From Celeribacter neptunius (GTDB lineage: Bacteria > Pseudomonadota > Alphaproteobacteria > Rhodobacterales > Rhodobacteraceae), in the NCBI RefSeq assembly GCF_900113955.1, contig NZ_FORH01000007.1, positions 1-64,000 of the forward strand: DNA of 64,000 nt, written 5' to 3'. This document shows, piece after piece, positions 45,643-55,929 of the stretch. The notes under the pieces are model-generated. The model was not told the DNA's origin. It saw only the letters and a program-made list of their open reading frames with translations, and did no database searches. Positions within the stretch are counted from its first letter, which is position 1; every line of letters begins with the position of its first letter. The position numbers and the translations under genes were made by a program.

Positions 45643-46596
45643 TTACAATTCGATCAGTTCGCAGCCGGGCAGCAGGCGCTCGACCTCTTCGAGACTGCAA
45701 AGCTGCGTGCCGGCGGTGAGCACGGCGGCGGAGGCTGCCGATGTGCCGAAGCACAGCGCCTCCTGCATCGTGTCACCGCGGGTGAGCGCCATCGAGAACG
45801 CACCGACGAAACTGTCGCCCGCGCCAACAGCGGAAATCACGTCCTCGGGATTGATCGCGCGCGAGGCGTGCCAGCGACCTTCCGCATTGGCGAGTGTCGA
45901 GCCATCGGCGCCGCGGGCGATGATGACATTCGCGGCCACGCCACGGGCGACAAGTTCGCTGGCGAAGTCCGCCGTGTCCTTGCGCGAGGGCAGTTTGCGC
46001 CCGGCGAGATCCTCGGCCTCCACATCATCCATGCGCAACACAAAGGGATTTGCCGGGTTCTTCATCAGCTCGTGCAGCGGCTTGCCCGAGGTGTCGACGA
46101 AAAGCTGCACGCTCTTGCGCACCAGATGCCGGGCGAGACGCGCCGGATAATCCAGCGGCACGCCGGGCGGTTGCGAACCGGAGAGCACCACCACCCCGTC
46201 GGCGGGCGCCGCCTGGGTGATCGCATTGATCGATTCGTCGACCATTTCGTGGTTCCAGTACGGCCCGGGCATGACGAAGCGATATTGTTTGCCGCTCTCC
46301 TGTTCCGTCACCGCTATGGATTGACGCGTGGCGCCACCGGTGACGGAAAATGCCGTGAAACGCACATGTTCCTGGGCCAGAAGACGCAGGAGATGTGCCC
46401 CGGTCTCGCCGCCAACGGCGGTAAAGGCCGTGCTGTCGCCCCCCAAGAACTTGATCGCGCGGGAGACATTGATGCCGCCGCCGCCGGGGTCCGCCTCGGG
46501 CGTGGAACAGCGCAGCTTCGGCCCGGCACTGACCGCGCTGGTGTTGGTGGACAGATCCACGGTCGGGTTCAGCGTAATTGTCAGAATCTGAGCCAT
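45643..46596 (-). CDS. PfkB-family hexose kinase (1-phosphofructokinase/tagatose-6-P kinase type)
   Basis: This 317-residue sugar kinase belongs to the ribokinase (PfkB) fold. Motif 1 is PGGGGINVSRAIKFLGG and motif 2 is ISAVGAGDSFVGAFSMAL, with the catalytic Asp in GAGDS. The LTITLNPTVDLST start is typical of FruK/PfkB/LacC-like enzymes acting on fructose-1-P, fructose-6-P or tagatose-6-P. The ATG at 46594-46596 is chosen because AGGAG lies six bases upstream; the ATG at 46602 abuts it. It has no PTS or fru genes nearby, so the substrate is open. Confidence 0.88.
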   Translation of the reverse strand: MAQILTITLNPTVDLSTNTSAVSAGPKLRCSTPEADPGGGGINVSRAIKFLGGDSTAFTAVGGETGAHLLRLLAQEHVRFTAFSVTGGATRQSIAVTEQESGKQYRFVMPGPYWNHEMVDESINAITQAAPADGVVVLSGSQPPGVPLDYPARLARHLVRKSVQLFVDTSGKPLHELMKNPANPFVLRMDDVEAEDLAGRKLPSRKDTADFASELVARGVAANVIIARGADGSTLANAEGRWHASRAINPEDVISAVGAGDSFVGAFSMALTRGDTMQEALCFGTSAASAAVLTAGTQLCSLEEVERLLPGCELIEL

Positions 46597-46661
46597 AAAC
46601 ATCTCCTAACCGCAAGCGAGTCAGCTCGAGAACTAACCTACATCTGATAGCGATAACAACT

Positions 46662-46675
46662 TTGATCGAGGTCAG
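46662..46675. promoter_or_regulatory. FNR/CRP-family-like site in divergent promoter
   Basis: TTGAT-CGAG-GTCAG differs at the last base from a perfect TTGAT-N4-GTCAA type dyad. It lies between the divergent PfkB-family gene and the 46805 gene. Suggestive only. Confidence 0.25.
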
Positions 46676-46804
46676 GGTAACACAATTTCTGACCGGCATT
46701 TTCTCAAACCGTCCAAAATTTAATCGTCGAGAAAGAAGTTCCGGGCAAAAAGCATTTCGAAACATGAAACCCGGAAAATGTGATCTACCATAAAGGAGAA
46801 GTAA

Positions 46805-47014
46805 ATGGTTCCTGCAGCGAACGACCCGCGTTGGCAGCGTGTTTTGACCTCGGACAGCGATCTGTCCGCAGCAAGCTTGGCGACCAAGATCTTGGTGACC
46901 CGCCTGCGCCGTGAGGCGAGAAGCGACCCGTCGAGCATCTCGGGGAAGATTTCCGAATTGCGTGCCTATTTTGAAAAGAACGCCTTTGCCCAGGCGGATA
47001 TTGCCGGTTTCTGA
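46805..47014 (+). CDS. Small hypothetical protein in an operon with 47026
   Basis: This 69-residue basic protein starts MVPAANDPRWQRVLTSDSD. AAGGAG six bases upstream makes it a convincing gene. It is predicted to be mostly helical (SLATKILVTRLRREARS, ISGKISELRAYFEKNAF), with no signal or membrane segment. It lies 11 bp before the next gene, with which it must be co-translated. Not recognised. Confidence 0.7.
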   Translation: MVPAANDPRWQRVLTSDSDLSAASLATKILVTRLRREARSDPSSISGKISELRAYFEKNAFAQADIAGF

Positions 47015-47025
47015 GGAGAACAGAC

Positions 47026-48024
47026 ATGAAAAACACCATGATGAGCGTGGCCGAGGCTGCCGAAAAGATCGAAGCCGGTGCGGTCCTATTGCTCGCTGGC
47101 TCCGAAGAGGCGCTGGGCCAATTGCCGAAGGGCAAATGGATTGGCGGGACCTCGGTTTACTTCGTCACCGAAACCGGCGGTCGGGTCGACCGTGAAAATG
47201 TTTTCGTGACCGAAATCGAGCGCGCAACCGATGCGCGTGCGGTGGTTTACGAGGGCGAGGATCTCCCGAACCTGACGATGAACCGGTTTGACAACGGGTT
47301 GTCGATGATTCTGATCCCGGCGTTTTCCAAGGCGCATTCCGAGTTCGCCATCAAAGGCGCGGAATTCCCGGGTCTTTTCGATCAGCCGCTGATGGGCTGG
47401 ATCACCGGCGTGCATCTCGAGGAGATCGGTGTGAAAACGCCGAAGGTCTTCGATGGCGCCACCGGCCAGGCGCATGAAGAGGGGGCCGCCGTATTGCATG
47501 TCGCGCTGAACGACGGTGCGGTTGCGGATCTCGATATCCTGAACCTGTTCGAACAGGACGTTGCCGCCGACAAGATCAGTTTTTCTGAGGACGGCTTTGG
47601 CGCCAAGACCGCCATGGTCAACGGCGAAGAGGTGGATTTCGCGGCCTATCTGACCGAGACCGGCGTCGACACGCAGCTTCCGCTCGTCGCCAACTATGCC
47701 GGCATGATGGTCAATGTGTCCTTCCAGTCCGTCGATGCGGACAAGGGTGTGGCTTTCTATGCGCCGGTTGTCGCAGGCGCCGAGTATCACATCGCCAAAC
47801 CGACCGGCGACTATGCCGCCACTTTCGCAGCGCGCGCCACGGGCGAAGGCGCTTCGGAGCTGTCCTGCAACTGTATCCTCAACTACCTCTACGGTGAGCT
47901 CGAGGGCAAGAAGACCGGCAATTTCACCGGTCCGGTGACCTTTGGCGAGATCGCTTACATCCTGTTGAACCAGACCATGGTGCGCCTGCATGTGAAGGCT
48001 GCCGAACAGGCTGCTGTCGCCTGA
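47026..48024 (+). CDS. Conserved protein of unknown function (possible FIST-like fold)
   Basis: This 332-residue soluble protein is preceded by GAGGAG. A striking segment LPKGKWIGGTSVYFVTETGG lies near residue 35, and CNCILNYLYGELEG near residue 280. The pattern of an early Gly-Gly-Thr strand and late Cys-containing segment recalls FIST sensory domains, but I cannot confirm it. No signal peptide, membrane segment or enzyme motif is seen. It is the second gene of a two-gene unit closed by a strong terminator. Confidence 0.7.
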   Translation: MKNTMMSVAEAAEKIEAGAVLLLAGSEEALGQLPKGKWIGGTSVYFVTETGGRVDRENVFVTEIERATDARAVVYEGEDLPNLTMNRFDNGLSMILIPAFSKAHSEFAIKGAEFPGLFDQPLMGWITGVHLEEIGVKTPKVFDGATGQAHEEGAAVLHVALNDGAVADLDILNLFEQDVAADKISFSEDGFGAKTAMVNGEEVDFAAYLTETGVDTQLPLVANYAGMMVNVSFQSVDADKGVAFYAPVVAGAEYHIAKPTGDYAATFAARATGEGASELSCNCILNYLYGELEGKKTGNFTGPVTFGEIAYILLNQTMVRLHVKAAEQAAVA

Positions 48025-48046
48025 TCAGCCTGGCGCAATACGCAAC

Positions 48047-48080
48047 AAAAACGGCCGCAGCACCACGCTGCGGCCGTTTT
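48047..48080. terminator. Strong bidirectional rho-independent terminator
   Basis: The stem CGGCCGCAGC/GCTGCGGCCG (48052-48061 and 48067-48076) has a 5-nt loop ACCAC, flanked by AAAAA and TTTT. It serves the plus-strand unit at 46805-48024 and probably also the convergent MBL gene. Confidence 0.92.
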
Positions 48081-48117
48081 CTTATCTCCCTTGTTTCGAC
48101 GTCTTTTGCGGCTTGCG

Positions 48118-49071
48118 TCAGCTTTCGATCATCATCTGATAGCTGGCCGGTACATAGGTGAACCCGTCATCCTTGGCCGCGACATAGCCCAGGGCCGGGA
48201 AGGGCATGTGATAGCCGATGAAGGGCAGGCGATCCGCCGCCATCATGTCGAGAAGCTTGCGCCGGCTTTGCGCCGCCATGGCTTTGTCGGTATCGTAGAG
48301 CACTTCCCAATCCGGGTAGGCCAGGGAATAGACAAAGTGGTTGGCGAAATCCGCCCCGAGGATCAATTGCTTGCCCTCGCTCTCGAGATGGAAGGCCATG
48401 TGTCCGGGCGTGTGGCCGAAAGCCTCCACCGCGGTGATGCCTGAGGTGACTTCCGATCCGCCTTCGAGCAGATCGAACTGTTCCTGAAGCGGTCGGATTT
48501 TCGCCTCGAACCCGTCATTGCCCGACATGTCCCAATGATCCATTTCGACCGAACCGGTGGAATAGGCGGCATTGGCAAAGGTCGGCGCGCCGTCATAGAT
48601 GCCGCCGATATGGTCGCCATGCATATGGGTGATCACCACGCGGTCGACCTGATCGGCGCTATAACCGGCGGCTTCGAGCGCGGTGGTGATGCCCGTCGGG
48701 TTGAGCCCGGTGTCGAACAGGATCAGCTCGGCGCCGGTGTTGACCAGCGTCGGGGTGAAAAAGAACTGCGCCGCATCTGCCGGGATGAAATTGGCCTCGG
48801 AGGCGGCGGCGAATTCCTCGTCCGAAGCATTGAGGCCAAAGATCGTGTGCGGGTCGGGCACGGTGCGGTTGCCGGCGAGCAGCGTGGTGACTTCGAAGGC
48901 GCCGAGCTGGAAACGGCGATAGGGGGCAAACCCCTGACCGAGCATCGGTGCCTCTGCCCTGGCCGCGAACGGCAGGCTCGAGGCGATGGGAAGGGCGGCT
49001 GCACCTAACAAAAGGTGGCGACGTGACAAGTAAGGTGAAAAAGGCGCGTTCTTTGCGTTCTGCGTTTTCAT
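48118..49071 (-). CDS. Tat-exported MBL-fold metallo-hydrolase
   Basis: This 317-residue metallo-beta-lactamase-fold hydrolase has a Tat signal (LSRRHLLLGAAALPIAS, cleavage near ARA). The zinc-binding motif THMHGDHIGG, a later metal-ligand His in GHTPGHMAFH and Asp in LILGADFAN are in place. The closest class is the AHL-lactonase/SdsA-like or quorum-quenching-type MBL hydrolases exported to the periplasm. The substrate cannot be told. It stands alone between a terminator and the small zincin gene. Confidence 0.87.
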   Translation of the reverse strand: MKTQNAKNAPFSPYLSRRHLLLGAAALPIASSLPFAARAEAPMLGQGFAPYRRFQLGAFEVTTLLAGNRTVPDPHTIFGLNASDEEFAAASEANFIPADAAQFFFTPTLVNTGAELILFDTGLNPTGITTALEAAGYSADQVDRVVITHMHGDHIGGIYDGAPTFANAAYSTGSVEMDHWDMSGNDGFEAKIRPLQEQFDLLEGGSEVTSGITAVEAFGHTPGHMAFHLESEGKQLILGADFANHFVYSLAYPDWEVLYDTDKAMAAQSRRKLLDMMAADRLPFIGYHMPFPALGYVAAKDDGFTYVPASYQMMIES

Positions 49072-49184
49072 GGGGGTATCCTCCCGGGCTAGGGTTTCTC
49101 TTTGGGAAACGATAGTCGTCGCGGGAGAATAGCACAGCGAGGAAAAGCGCGAATGACATTTGCGTCAACGGCCGTGAGCCGGGC

Positions 49185-49610
49185 TCAGTCGTATTCCCAC
49201 CATTTGTCGATCGTGGCGATGTCTTCGTCCGACCAGCCGAAATGATGCGCCAGCTCATGCACGGTGACATGGGCGACCATCTGCCCGAGCGTCACGTTCC
49301 CACGCATGCACCATTCGTCCAAGATCGGCCGGCGGAACAGCCAGATCGTATCCGGCGCCATGGGCTGATCCATGGTGGATTTCTCGGTCATCGGGATGCC
49401 GGTATAAAGCCCGGTCAGTTCGAACGGGTCCTCGATGCCGATTTCGGCCAGCAAGTCTTCGGGCGCGAAATCCATCACCGTGAGCGACACATTGGTGGCC
49501 AGCACTTTGAAAGCCGGCGGCAGGTCCGCCATGGTCTGGCGGGCGATCTGCTCGATCATGTCGAGATCCGGGGCGATCATGTCCGGGGCCTCAAGAAGCG
49601 GTGATGTCAT
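49185..49610 (-). CDS. Small zincin-like metallopeptidase family protein
   Basis: This 141-residue protein has a minimal zinc-protease motif VTVHELAHHFGWSDEDI (HExxH plus a downstream acidic residue). It matches the short "possible zinc metallopeptidase" family (Zincin_1) common in alphaproteobacteria and actinobacteria. The ATG at 49608-49610 has AAGGA eight bases upstream; the frame to 49724 overlaps the divergent gltX start. Biological role unknown. Confidence 0.85.
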   Translation of the reverse strand: MTSPLLEAPDMIAPDLDMIEQIARQTMADLPPAFKVLATNVSLTVMDFAPEDLLAEIGIEDPFELTGLYTGIPMTEKSTMDQPMAPDTIWLFRRPILDEWCMRGNVTLGQMVAHVTVHELAHHFGWSDEDIATIDKWWEYD

Positions 49611-49692
49611 CGCAGAATTCCTTTGTGAACCTGTGCCCGATATGGACTCTTTGGCCGCGATATGAAAGAGGAAGCGCAACAGGAGACCCACG

Positions 49693-51015
49693 ATGATCGT
49701 CACACGTTTCGCGCCTTCGCCCACGGGCTTTATTCATGTCGGCAACCTGCGCACCGCGCTGTTCAACTACCTGATCACCCGCAAGGCCGGGGGGCAGTTC
49801 ATTCTGCGTCTCGACGACACCGACCAGGAGCGCTCGAAACAGGAATATGCCGATGGCATCCTCGAGGATCTCGAATGGCTGGGCTTCACCTGGGACCGGC
49901 TGGAGAAACAGTCGACCCGGCTCGACCGCTATCACGCCGCCGCCGACGAGCTGCGCGAGAAGGGCCGGTTCTACGAAGCCTTCGAGACTCCGACCGAACT
50001 GGACCTGAAGCGCAAGAAGCTTTTGAACATGGGCAAGCCGCCGGTCTATGACCGTGCCGCGCTGGCGCTCTCCGAAGATGAGAAAGCCAAGCTGCGCGCC
50101 GAGCGCGGTGACGGTGTCTGGCGGTTCAAACTCGATCAGGAGCGGATCGACTGGCATGACGGCATTCTCGGCGATATCTCGATCGATGCGGCCTCGGTCT
50201 CCGATCCGGTGCTGATCCGCGCCGATGGTCAGTTCCTCTATACGCTCGCCTCGGTCTGCGATGACGTGGATTACGGTGTGACCCATATCGTGCGCGGTTC
50301 CGACCACGTCACCAACACCGCGACGCAGATCCAGATCATCGAGGCGCTGGGCGGCACGGTGCCGACATTTGCCCACCATTCGCTCCTGACCGGGCCGCAG
50401 GGCGAGGCGCTCTCGAAGCGTCTCGGCACGCTCAGCTTGCGTGATCTGCGGGCGCAGGGGGTGGAGCCGATGGCGCTTCTGTCGCTGATGGCGCGTCTTG
50501 GCTCGAACCAGCCGGTGGAACTCAGGACCTCGATGGAGGAGCTGATCGAAGGGTTCGACCTGTCGACATTCGGCGCGGCGCCGACCAAGTTCGACAGCCA
50601 GGACCTGTTCAGCCTGACGTCGCAGATCAACCACGCGCGCCCCTTTGCCGATGTGGCCTATGAGGTCGCCGGGCTGGGTGTGCCTGCCGAGATCGCCGAA
50701 CCGTTCTGGAATGTCGTGCGCGAGAACATCACCGTGAAAGCCGACATGGCGGGCTGGTGGGAACTGTTCCGTGATGGCGCGACACCGATGGTGGCCGATG
50801 AGGACAAGGACTTTATCACCGAGGCTTTCGAGATGTTGCCGGAACCGCCCTACACCTCTGAGAGCTGGAAAGACTGGACCGCGGCGGTGAAAGAGGCGAC
50901 GGGCCGCAAGGGCAAGGGGCTTTTCATGCCGCTGCGCAAGGCCGTGACCGGCATGGAGCGCGGGCCGGACATGTCCGATGTCATGCCGCTCATGCAGAAA
51001 AAGCCGTCTTTCTAA
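49693..51015 (+). CDS. gltX: Glutamyl-tRNA synthetase
   Basis: This 440-residue class I aminoacyl-tRNA synthetase has the HIGH motif variant H15-V-G-N18 (FAPSPTGFIHVGNLRTALFN) and the KMSKS region EALSKRLGTLSL. The C-terminal anticodon-binding half is complete, so it is not a GluQ-type paralogue. Many alphaproteobacteria carry two GltX enzymes; this shorter form may be the one charging tRNA-Glu or tRNA-Gln for the GatCAB route. AGGAG is seven bases before the ATG. A terminator follows. Confidence 0.95.
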   Translation: MIVTRFAPSPTGFIHVGNLRTALFNYLITRKAGGQFILRLDDTDQERSKQEYADGILEDLEWLGFTWDRLEKQSTRLDRYHAAADELREKGRFYEAFETPTELDLKRKKLLNMGKPPVYDRAALALSEDEKAKLRAERGDGVWRFKLDQERIDWHDGILGDISIDAASVSDPVLIRADGQFLYTLASVCDDVDYGVTHIVRGSDHVTNTATQIQIIEALGGTVPTFAHHSLLTGPQGEALSKRLGTLSLRDLRAQGVEPMALLSLMARLGSNQPVELRTSMEELIEGFDLSTFGAAPTKFDSQDLFSLTSQINHARPFADVAYEVAGLGVPAEIAEPFWNVVRENITVKADMAGWWELFRDGATPMVADEDKDFITEAFEMLPEPPYTSESWKDWTAAVKEATGRKGKGLFMPLRKAVTGMERGPDMSDVMPLMQKKPSF

Positions 51016-51042
51016 GCGGTTTTGTTCAAAATCAAACAGTAG

Positions 51043-51075
51043 GCCGCCATGGAGAACGCTCTGTGGCGGCTTTTT
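51043..51075 (+). terminator. Rho-independent terminator after gltX
   Basis: The stem GCCGCCA/TGGCGGC (51043-51049 and 51064-51070) has an inner GAG/CTC pairing and ends in TTTTT. It separates gltX from the glycine riboswitch. Confidence 0.85.
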
Positions 51076-51159
51076 ACTGTCTTTCTGTCGCAAGTTTCCT
51101 ATCGGAAACATTTCTCGCTTGCTCCGAATCCGGCCCTCGCATAGGGTCCGGCGCAACGC

Positions 51160-51320
51160 TGCATGTTGGGAGAACGGGTGACACCGTACCGAAGGAGCAA
51201 CCGCCCCGGGAAACTCTCAGGTAAACGGACCTTCATGCGGCCAAGACTCTGGAGAGAGGGGTGTTTCACCCCCGCCGAAGGGATAACGATCTCAGGCGCA
51301 AAGGACAGAGGGGGCATCGG
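51160..51320 (+). promoter_or_regulatory. Tandem glycine riboswitch upstream of gcvT
   Basis: Two glycine aptamers lie in series. The first (~51166-51232) has GGGAGAACG, CCGAAGGAGCAACC and ACTCTCAGGTAAACGGACC. The second (~51245-51315) has GGAGAGAGGG, GCCGAAGGGATAACG and ATCTCAGGCGCAAAGGAC. A ~12-nt linker joins them and gcvT starts about 110 bp downstream. High glycine is expected to turn on the cleavage operon. Confidence 0.93.
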
Positions 51321-51428
51321 GCGGGAAACCGTCATAGGTGCCGGGCGTATTCCGCCGGCTTAACAAGATCGCGACGCCATGTCAGAGTGGCCCAGACCGG
51401 GTCCGGTGCGCGTGCAGGAGAGGCTGAG

Positions 51429-52556
51429 ATGACGGAACTCAAACAGACGCCGCTATATGATTTTCACGTATCCCATGGGGCCAAGATGGTGCCTTTCGCC
51501 GGCTATGAAATGCCGGTGCAATATCCGCTGGGCGTGATGAAGGAACATCTGCACACGCGCGCGGCCGCGGGCCTGTTTGACGTGTCGCATATGGGGCAGG
51601 TGATGCTCACATCACCCTATGGCTATGACAAGCTCGCCCTGGCGCTCGAGAGCCTGGTGCCGGTGGATGTGCTTGGGCTGAAACCGGGACGTCAGCGCTA
51701 TGGCATCTTCACCAATGACACGGGCGGCATTCTCGACGATCTGATGATCTCGAACGCCGGCAACGGGTTGTTCCTGGTGGTCAATGCCGCCTGCAAGACC
51801 GAAGATATCGCCCATCTCAACGCCATGCTGCCGGATCATGTCGAGATCACCGAGATCACCGACCGGGCGCTTCTGGCGTTGCAGGGGCCGCTGGCTGAGA
51901 CTGCGCTCTCCCGCCTTGTGCCACAGGTCACCGAGCTGAAATTCATGGATTCCGTGCGGATCACCGTCGATGAGGTCGAATGGTGGATTTCACGCTCGGG
52001 GTACACCGGCGAAGACGGGTTCGAGATCTCGATCCCGGCCGGGATGGCCGTCGAGATCTCCGAAAAGCTTGTCGCCATGGAGGAGGTCGAGCTGATCGGG
52101 CTGGGCGCCCGCGACTCGCTCCGGCTCGAGGCCGGGCTCTGCCTTTACGGCCACGACATCGACACCTCCACCTCGCCGGTCGAGGGCAATATCGCCTGGG
52201 CGCTGCAAAAGGTCCGGCGCACGGGTGGCGCGCGCGAGGGGGGCTTCCCTGGCGCCGATCGCATTCTCTCGGAGCTGCACAACGGCGCCGAGCGCAAACG
52301 CGTCGGGCTTTTGCCGCAGGGCCGCGCGCCGATGCGCGAGGGCACGCCGCTTTTCGCCAGCGAGGACAGCTCGCGCCAGATCGGTGAGATCACCTCCGGC
52401 GGGTTCGGCCCCTCTGTCGAGGCGCCGGTCGCCATGGGCTACCTGCCGACCGAACTGTCCAAGGGCGGTACCGAGGTCTTCGCCGAACTCAGGGGCAAGC
52501 GCCGGCCGGTCACGGTCGCCCCGATGCCCTTCCGCAATTCCACTTACAAACGCTGA
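51429..52556 (+). CDS. gcvT: Glycine cleavage system T protein (aminomethyltransferase)
   Basis: This 375-residue folate-dependent enzyme transfers the methylene group from the H-protein to tetrahydrofolate. The sequence starts [20 protein letters not shown] after AGGAG at 51416-51420; the frame upstream to 51261 lies in the riboswitch. GcvT motifs include [10 protein letters not shown], the catalytic Asp region [11 protein letters not shown] and [20 protein letters not shown]. First gene of gcvT-gcvH-gcvP. Confidence 0.96.
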   Translation: MTELKQTPLYDFHVSHGAKMVPFAGYEMPVQYPLGVMKEHLHTRAAAGLFDVSHMGQVMLTSPYGYDKLALALESLVPVDVLGLKPGRQRYGIFTNDTGGILDDLMISNAGNGLFLVVNAACKTEDIAHLNAMLPDHVEITEITDRALLALQGPLAETALSRLVPQVTELKFMDSVRITVDEVEWWISRSGYTGEDGFEISIPAGMAVEISEKLVAMEEVELIGLGARDSLRLEAGLCLYGHDIDTSTSPVEGNIAWALQKVRRTGGAREGGFPGADRILSELHNGAERKRVGLLPQGRAPMREGTPLFASEDSSRQIGEITSGGFGPSVEAPVAMGYLPTELSKGGTEVFAELRGKRRPVTVAPMPFRNSTYKR

Positions 52557-52579
52557 TACTTCTCAAAGGGACCACAGAT

Positions 52580-52951
52580 ATGGCCGCAGATATCAAATTC
52601 ACCGAAGAACACGAATGGCTCCGCGTCGAGGATGATCTCGTCGTCGTCGGCATCACCGAACATGCGGCCACGCAGCTGGGCGATGTGGTCTTCGTCGAAT
52701 TGCCGGAAGAGGGCACCACCGTGTCGAAGGACGATGAGGTCGTGGTGATCGAGAGCGTCAAGGCCGCCTCCGACATTCTGGCGCCCTTGGATGGCGAGAT
52801 TGTCGAGGTGAACGAACCGCTGGCGGAAGATCCCGGCAAGGTGAACGAAGACCCGCTGGGGGACGCCTGGTTCTTCAAGATGAAGATCGAAGACATGTCG
52901 GCCCTGGACGATTTCATGTCCGAGGCGGAGTACAAGGATTTCGTCGGCTGA
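52580..52951 (+). CDS. gcvH: Glycine cleavage system H protein
   Basis: This 123-residue lipoyl carrier shuttles the aminomethyl group between P, T and L proteins. The lipoylated lysine is K61 in [13 protein letters not shown]. The EEHEWLRV start and the C-terminal [12 protein letters not shown] are typical. It lies 23 bp after gcvT and 108 bp before gcvP. Confidence 0.97.
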   Translation: MAADIKFTEEHEWLRVEDDLVVVGITEHAATQLGDVVFVELPEEGTTVSKDDEVVVIESVKAASDILAPLDGEIVEVNEPLAEDPGKVNEDPLGDAWFFKMKIEDMSALDDFMSEAEYKDFVG

Positions 52952-53059
52952 GCCACGCCGCGCCCGCTTTCAAAAACGATACGTCGCGGGTCATGATCCG
53001 CGACGCCCGATCCGTCATGACACAAGCTTTCATGTTACAAGCTTTCAAGGAGCGACCCC

Positions 53060-55918
53060 GTGGCCTATACCCCGTCGAGTTACAACCCTTATGATTTCGC
53101 CAACCGCCGCCATATCGGCCCGTCGCCGGATGAAATGGCGCAGATGCTCGATGTGGTGGGCGCCAGCTCGCTCGATGCGCTGATCGACGAGACGGTGCCG
53201 ATGGCGATCCGCCAGATGTCGCCGCTCACCTGGGCGCCGATGACCGAACATGAGGTGCTGGGCCATATCCGCAAAGTGGCCAAGAAGAACCTGGTGATGA
53301 CCTCGCTCATTGGTCAGGGCTTCTATGGCACCGCCACGCCGCCGGCGATCCAGCGCAATATCCTCGAGAACCCGGCGTGGTACACGGCCTATACGCCCTA
53401 TCAGCCGGAGATCGCGCAGGGGCGCCTCGAAGCACTGTTGAATTTCCAGACGATGATCTCGGACATGACCGGCCTGCCAGTGGCCAATGCCTCGCTCCTC
53501 GATGAGGCGACGGCGTGCGCCGAGGCGATGACCATGGCGCAGCGTGTGGCGAAATCGAAGGCCAAGGCGTTTTTCGTCGACGAAAATTGCCACCCGCAGA
53601 ATATCGCGGTGATCGAGACCCGCGCCGCCCCTCTGGGCATCGAGATCGTGATCGGCGCCCCGGAGGATCTCATGCCTGCCGACGTGTTCGGTGCGATTTT
53701 CCAATACCCCGGCACCTATGGCGGGGTGACGGATTTCAGCACCCAGATCGCCGCGCTGCATGAGGCGAAAGCCGTGGCGGTCATGGCCTGTGACCTGATG
53801 GCGCTGACCATGCTGAAAGAACCTGGTGCGATGGATGCCGATATCGCCGTCGGCTCGGCCCAGCGTTTTGGCGTGCCCATGGGCTTCGGCGGTCCGCACG
53901 CCGCTTTCATGTCCTGCAAGGATGCGATGAAACGCTCGATGCCCGGTCGGATCGTCGGGGTCTCTGTCGATGCCTCCGGCAACCGCGCCTATCGGCTCAG
54001 CCTGCAGACCCGCGAACAGCATATTCGGCGCGAAAAAGCCACGTCGAACGTCTGCACCGCGCAGGCGCTTCTGGCGGTCATGGCCTCGTTCTACGCGGTG
54101 TTCCACGGGCCGACCGGGCTGCGCGCCATCGGCGAGCAGATCCACTTCAAAGCGGTGAAGCTGGCCGAGGGGCTGAAGGCCGCCGGGTTCAAAGTTGCGC
54201 CCGAGGCCTATTACGACACGATCACGGTCGAGGCCGGTGCGATGCAAGGGGTGATCCTGCGCTCGGCCCAGGCCGAAGGGATCAACCTGCGCCGTGTCGG
54301 GACGGACCGCATTGGTATCGCCGTCGATGAGATGGTCGACGATGAAACCCTCGCCAAGGTCTGGCGCGCTTTCGGTCATGAGGCGGAGGTGCCCGCGGGC
54401 TTCCCCGGGCTGGGCGTTCCGGAGACGATGCTGCGCGAGAGCGCCTATCTCGAGCATCCGATTTTCGGCATGAACCGCGCCGAGGGCGAGATGATGCGCT
54501 ACATGCGCCGTCTGGCGGACCGTGACCTGGCACTCGACCGGGCGATGATCCCGCTTGGATCGTGCACGATGAAACTGAACGCCGCCGTCGAGATGATGCC
54601 GATCACCTGGCCGGAGTTCAACGCCATCCACCCCTATGCGCCAGAGGATCAGTCCGACGGCTATCGTTTCATGATCGACGATCTCTCGGACAAGCTCTGT
54701 GAGATCACCGGCTATGACGCCATGTCGATGCAGCCGAACTCGGGCGCGCAGGGCGAATATGCCGGTCTCTTGACGATCATGGGCTATCACCGGGCGAACG
54801 GGCAGGGCGGGCGCAACATCTGTCTCATCCCGATGTCGGCCCATGGCACCAACCCGGCCTCCGCCCATATGGTCGGCCTCAAGGTCGTGGTGGTGAAAAC
54901 TGCAGAGAATGGCGATATCGATCTCGAGGATTTTCGCGCCAAGGCCGAAGCGGCGGGCGACAATCTCGCAGCCTGTATGATCACCTACCCCTCGACCCAT
55001 GGGGTGTTCGAGGAAACGGTCAAGGAGGTCTGCAACATCACCCATGAGTTTGGGGGGCAGGTCTATATGGATGGTGCCAACCTGAATGCGCTCGTCGGGC
55101 TGGCCAAACCCGGTGAGATCGGCTCCGACGTTTCGCATCTCAATCTGCACAAGACCTTCTGCATCCCGCATGGCGGCGGCGGTCCCGGCATGGGGCCGAT
55201 CGGCGTGAAAAAGCACCTGGCGCGGTTCCTGCCGGGATCGCCGCTGGGTGAGGACGATGGGTGTTCGGTGTCCGGCCCGGTCTCGGCCGCGCCCTATGGC
55301 TCCGCCTCGATCCTGCCGATCTCCTGGGCCTATTGCATGTTGATGGGCGGTGAGGGGCTGACGCAGGCCACGAAAGTGGCGATCCTCAACGCCAATTACA
55401 TTGCGGCCCGGTTGGATGCGGCCTTCTCGGTGCTCTACAAGGGCAAACAGGGGCGTGTGGCGCATGAATGCATCGTCGATCCGCGCGCCTTCGAGGACAC
55501 GACCGATGTCACCGTCGATGACATTGCCAAACGGCTGATGGACAGCGGGTTCCATGCGCCGACCATGTCCTTTCCGGTGCCGGGCACGTTGATGATAGAG
55601 CCGACCGAGAGTGAGACCAAGGCCGAGTTGGACCGGTTCTGCGAAGCCATGCTGTCGATCCGGGCGGAGATCGCCCAGATCGAGAAGGGCGAACTGCCGA
55701 AAGACATCAACCCGCTCAAACTGGCGCCGCATACGGTCAACGATCTGGTGGCGGATTGGGACCGGCCTTACCCGCGCGAACAGGGCTGTTTTCCGCCGGG
55801 CGCCTTCCGGGTCGACAAATACTGGCCGCCGATCGGTCGGGTCGACAATGCCTATGGCGATCGCAACCTGATCTGTCTCTGCCCGCCGCCCGAAAGCTAT
55901 GTCGAAGCGGCGGAGTGA
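53060..55918 (+). CDS. gcvP: Glycine dehydrogenase (decarboxylating), single-chain P protein
   Basis: This 952-residue PLP enzyme decarboxylates glycine and loads the H-protein. The start is GTG at 53060, with AAGGAG seven bases upstream. It is the fused (alpha plus beta) form. The PLP lysine is K698 in [18 protein letters not shown]. Other motifs are [20 protein letters not shown] and [16 protein letters not shown]. It completes the cleavage system; the L protein is not encoded here. Confidence 0.97.
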   Translation: MAYTPSSYNPYDFANRRHIGPSPDEMAQMLDVVGASSLDALIDETVPMAIRQMSPLTWAPMTEHEVLGHIRKVAKKNLVMTSLIGQGFYGTATPPAIQRNILENPAWYTAYTPYQPEIAQGRLEALLNFQTMISDMTGLPVANASLLDEATACAEAMTMAQRVAKSKAKAFFVDENCHPQNIAVIETRAAPLGIEIVIGAPEDLMPADVFGAIFQYPGTYGGVTDFSTQIAALHEAKAVAVMACDLMALTMLKEPGAMDADIAVGSAQRFGVPMGFGGPHAAFMSCKDAMKRSMPGRIVGVSVDASGNRAYRLSLQTREQHIRREKATSNVCTAQALLAVMASFYAVFHGPTGLRAIGEQIHFKAVKLAEGLKAAGFKVAPEAYYDTITVEAGAMQGVILRSAQAEGINLRRVGTDRIGIAVDEMVDDETLAKVWRAFGHEAEVPAGFPGLGVPETMLRESAYLEHPIFGMNRAEGEMMRYMRRLADRDLALDRAMIPLGSCTMKLNAAVEMMPITWPEFNAIHPYAPEDQSDGYRFMIDDLSDKLCEITGYDAMSMQPNSGAQGEYAGLLTIMGYHRANGQGGRNICLIPMSAHGTNPASAHMVGLKVVVVKTAENGDIDLEDFRAKAEAAGDNLAACMITYPSTHGVFEETVKEVCNITHEFGGQVYMDGANLNALVGLAKPGEIGSDVSHLNLHKTFCIPHGGGGPGMGPIGVKKHLARFLPGSPLGEDDGCSVSGPVSAAPYGSASILPISWAYCMLMGGEGLTQATKVAILNANYIAARLDAAFSVLYKGKQGRVAHECIVDPRAFEDTTDVTVDDIAKRLMDSGFHAPTMSFPVPGTLMIEPTESETKAELDRFCEAMLSIRAEIAQIEKGELPKDINPLKLAPHTVNDLVADWDRPYPREQGCFPPGAFRVDKYWPPIGRVDNAYGDRNLICLCPPPESYVEAAE

Positions 55919-55929
55919 TCCCTGAAGGA

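Noticed and set aside
49693-51015. GluQ (tRNA-Asp modification) paralogue in place of GltX
   Set aside because: The C-terminal anticodon-binding half is present and the length is 440 residues, so a true synthetase is the better reading.
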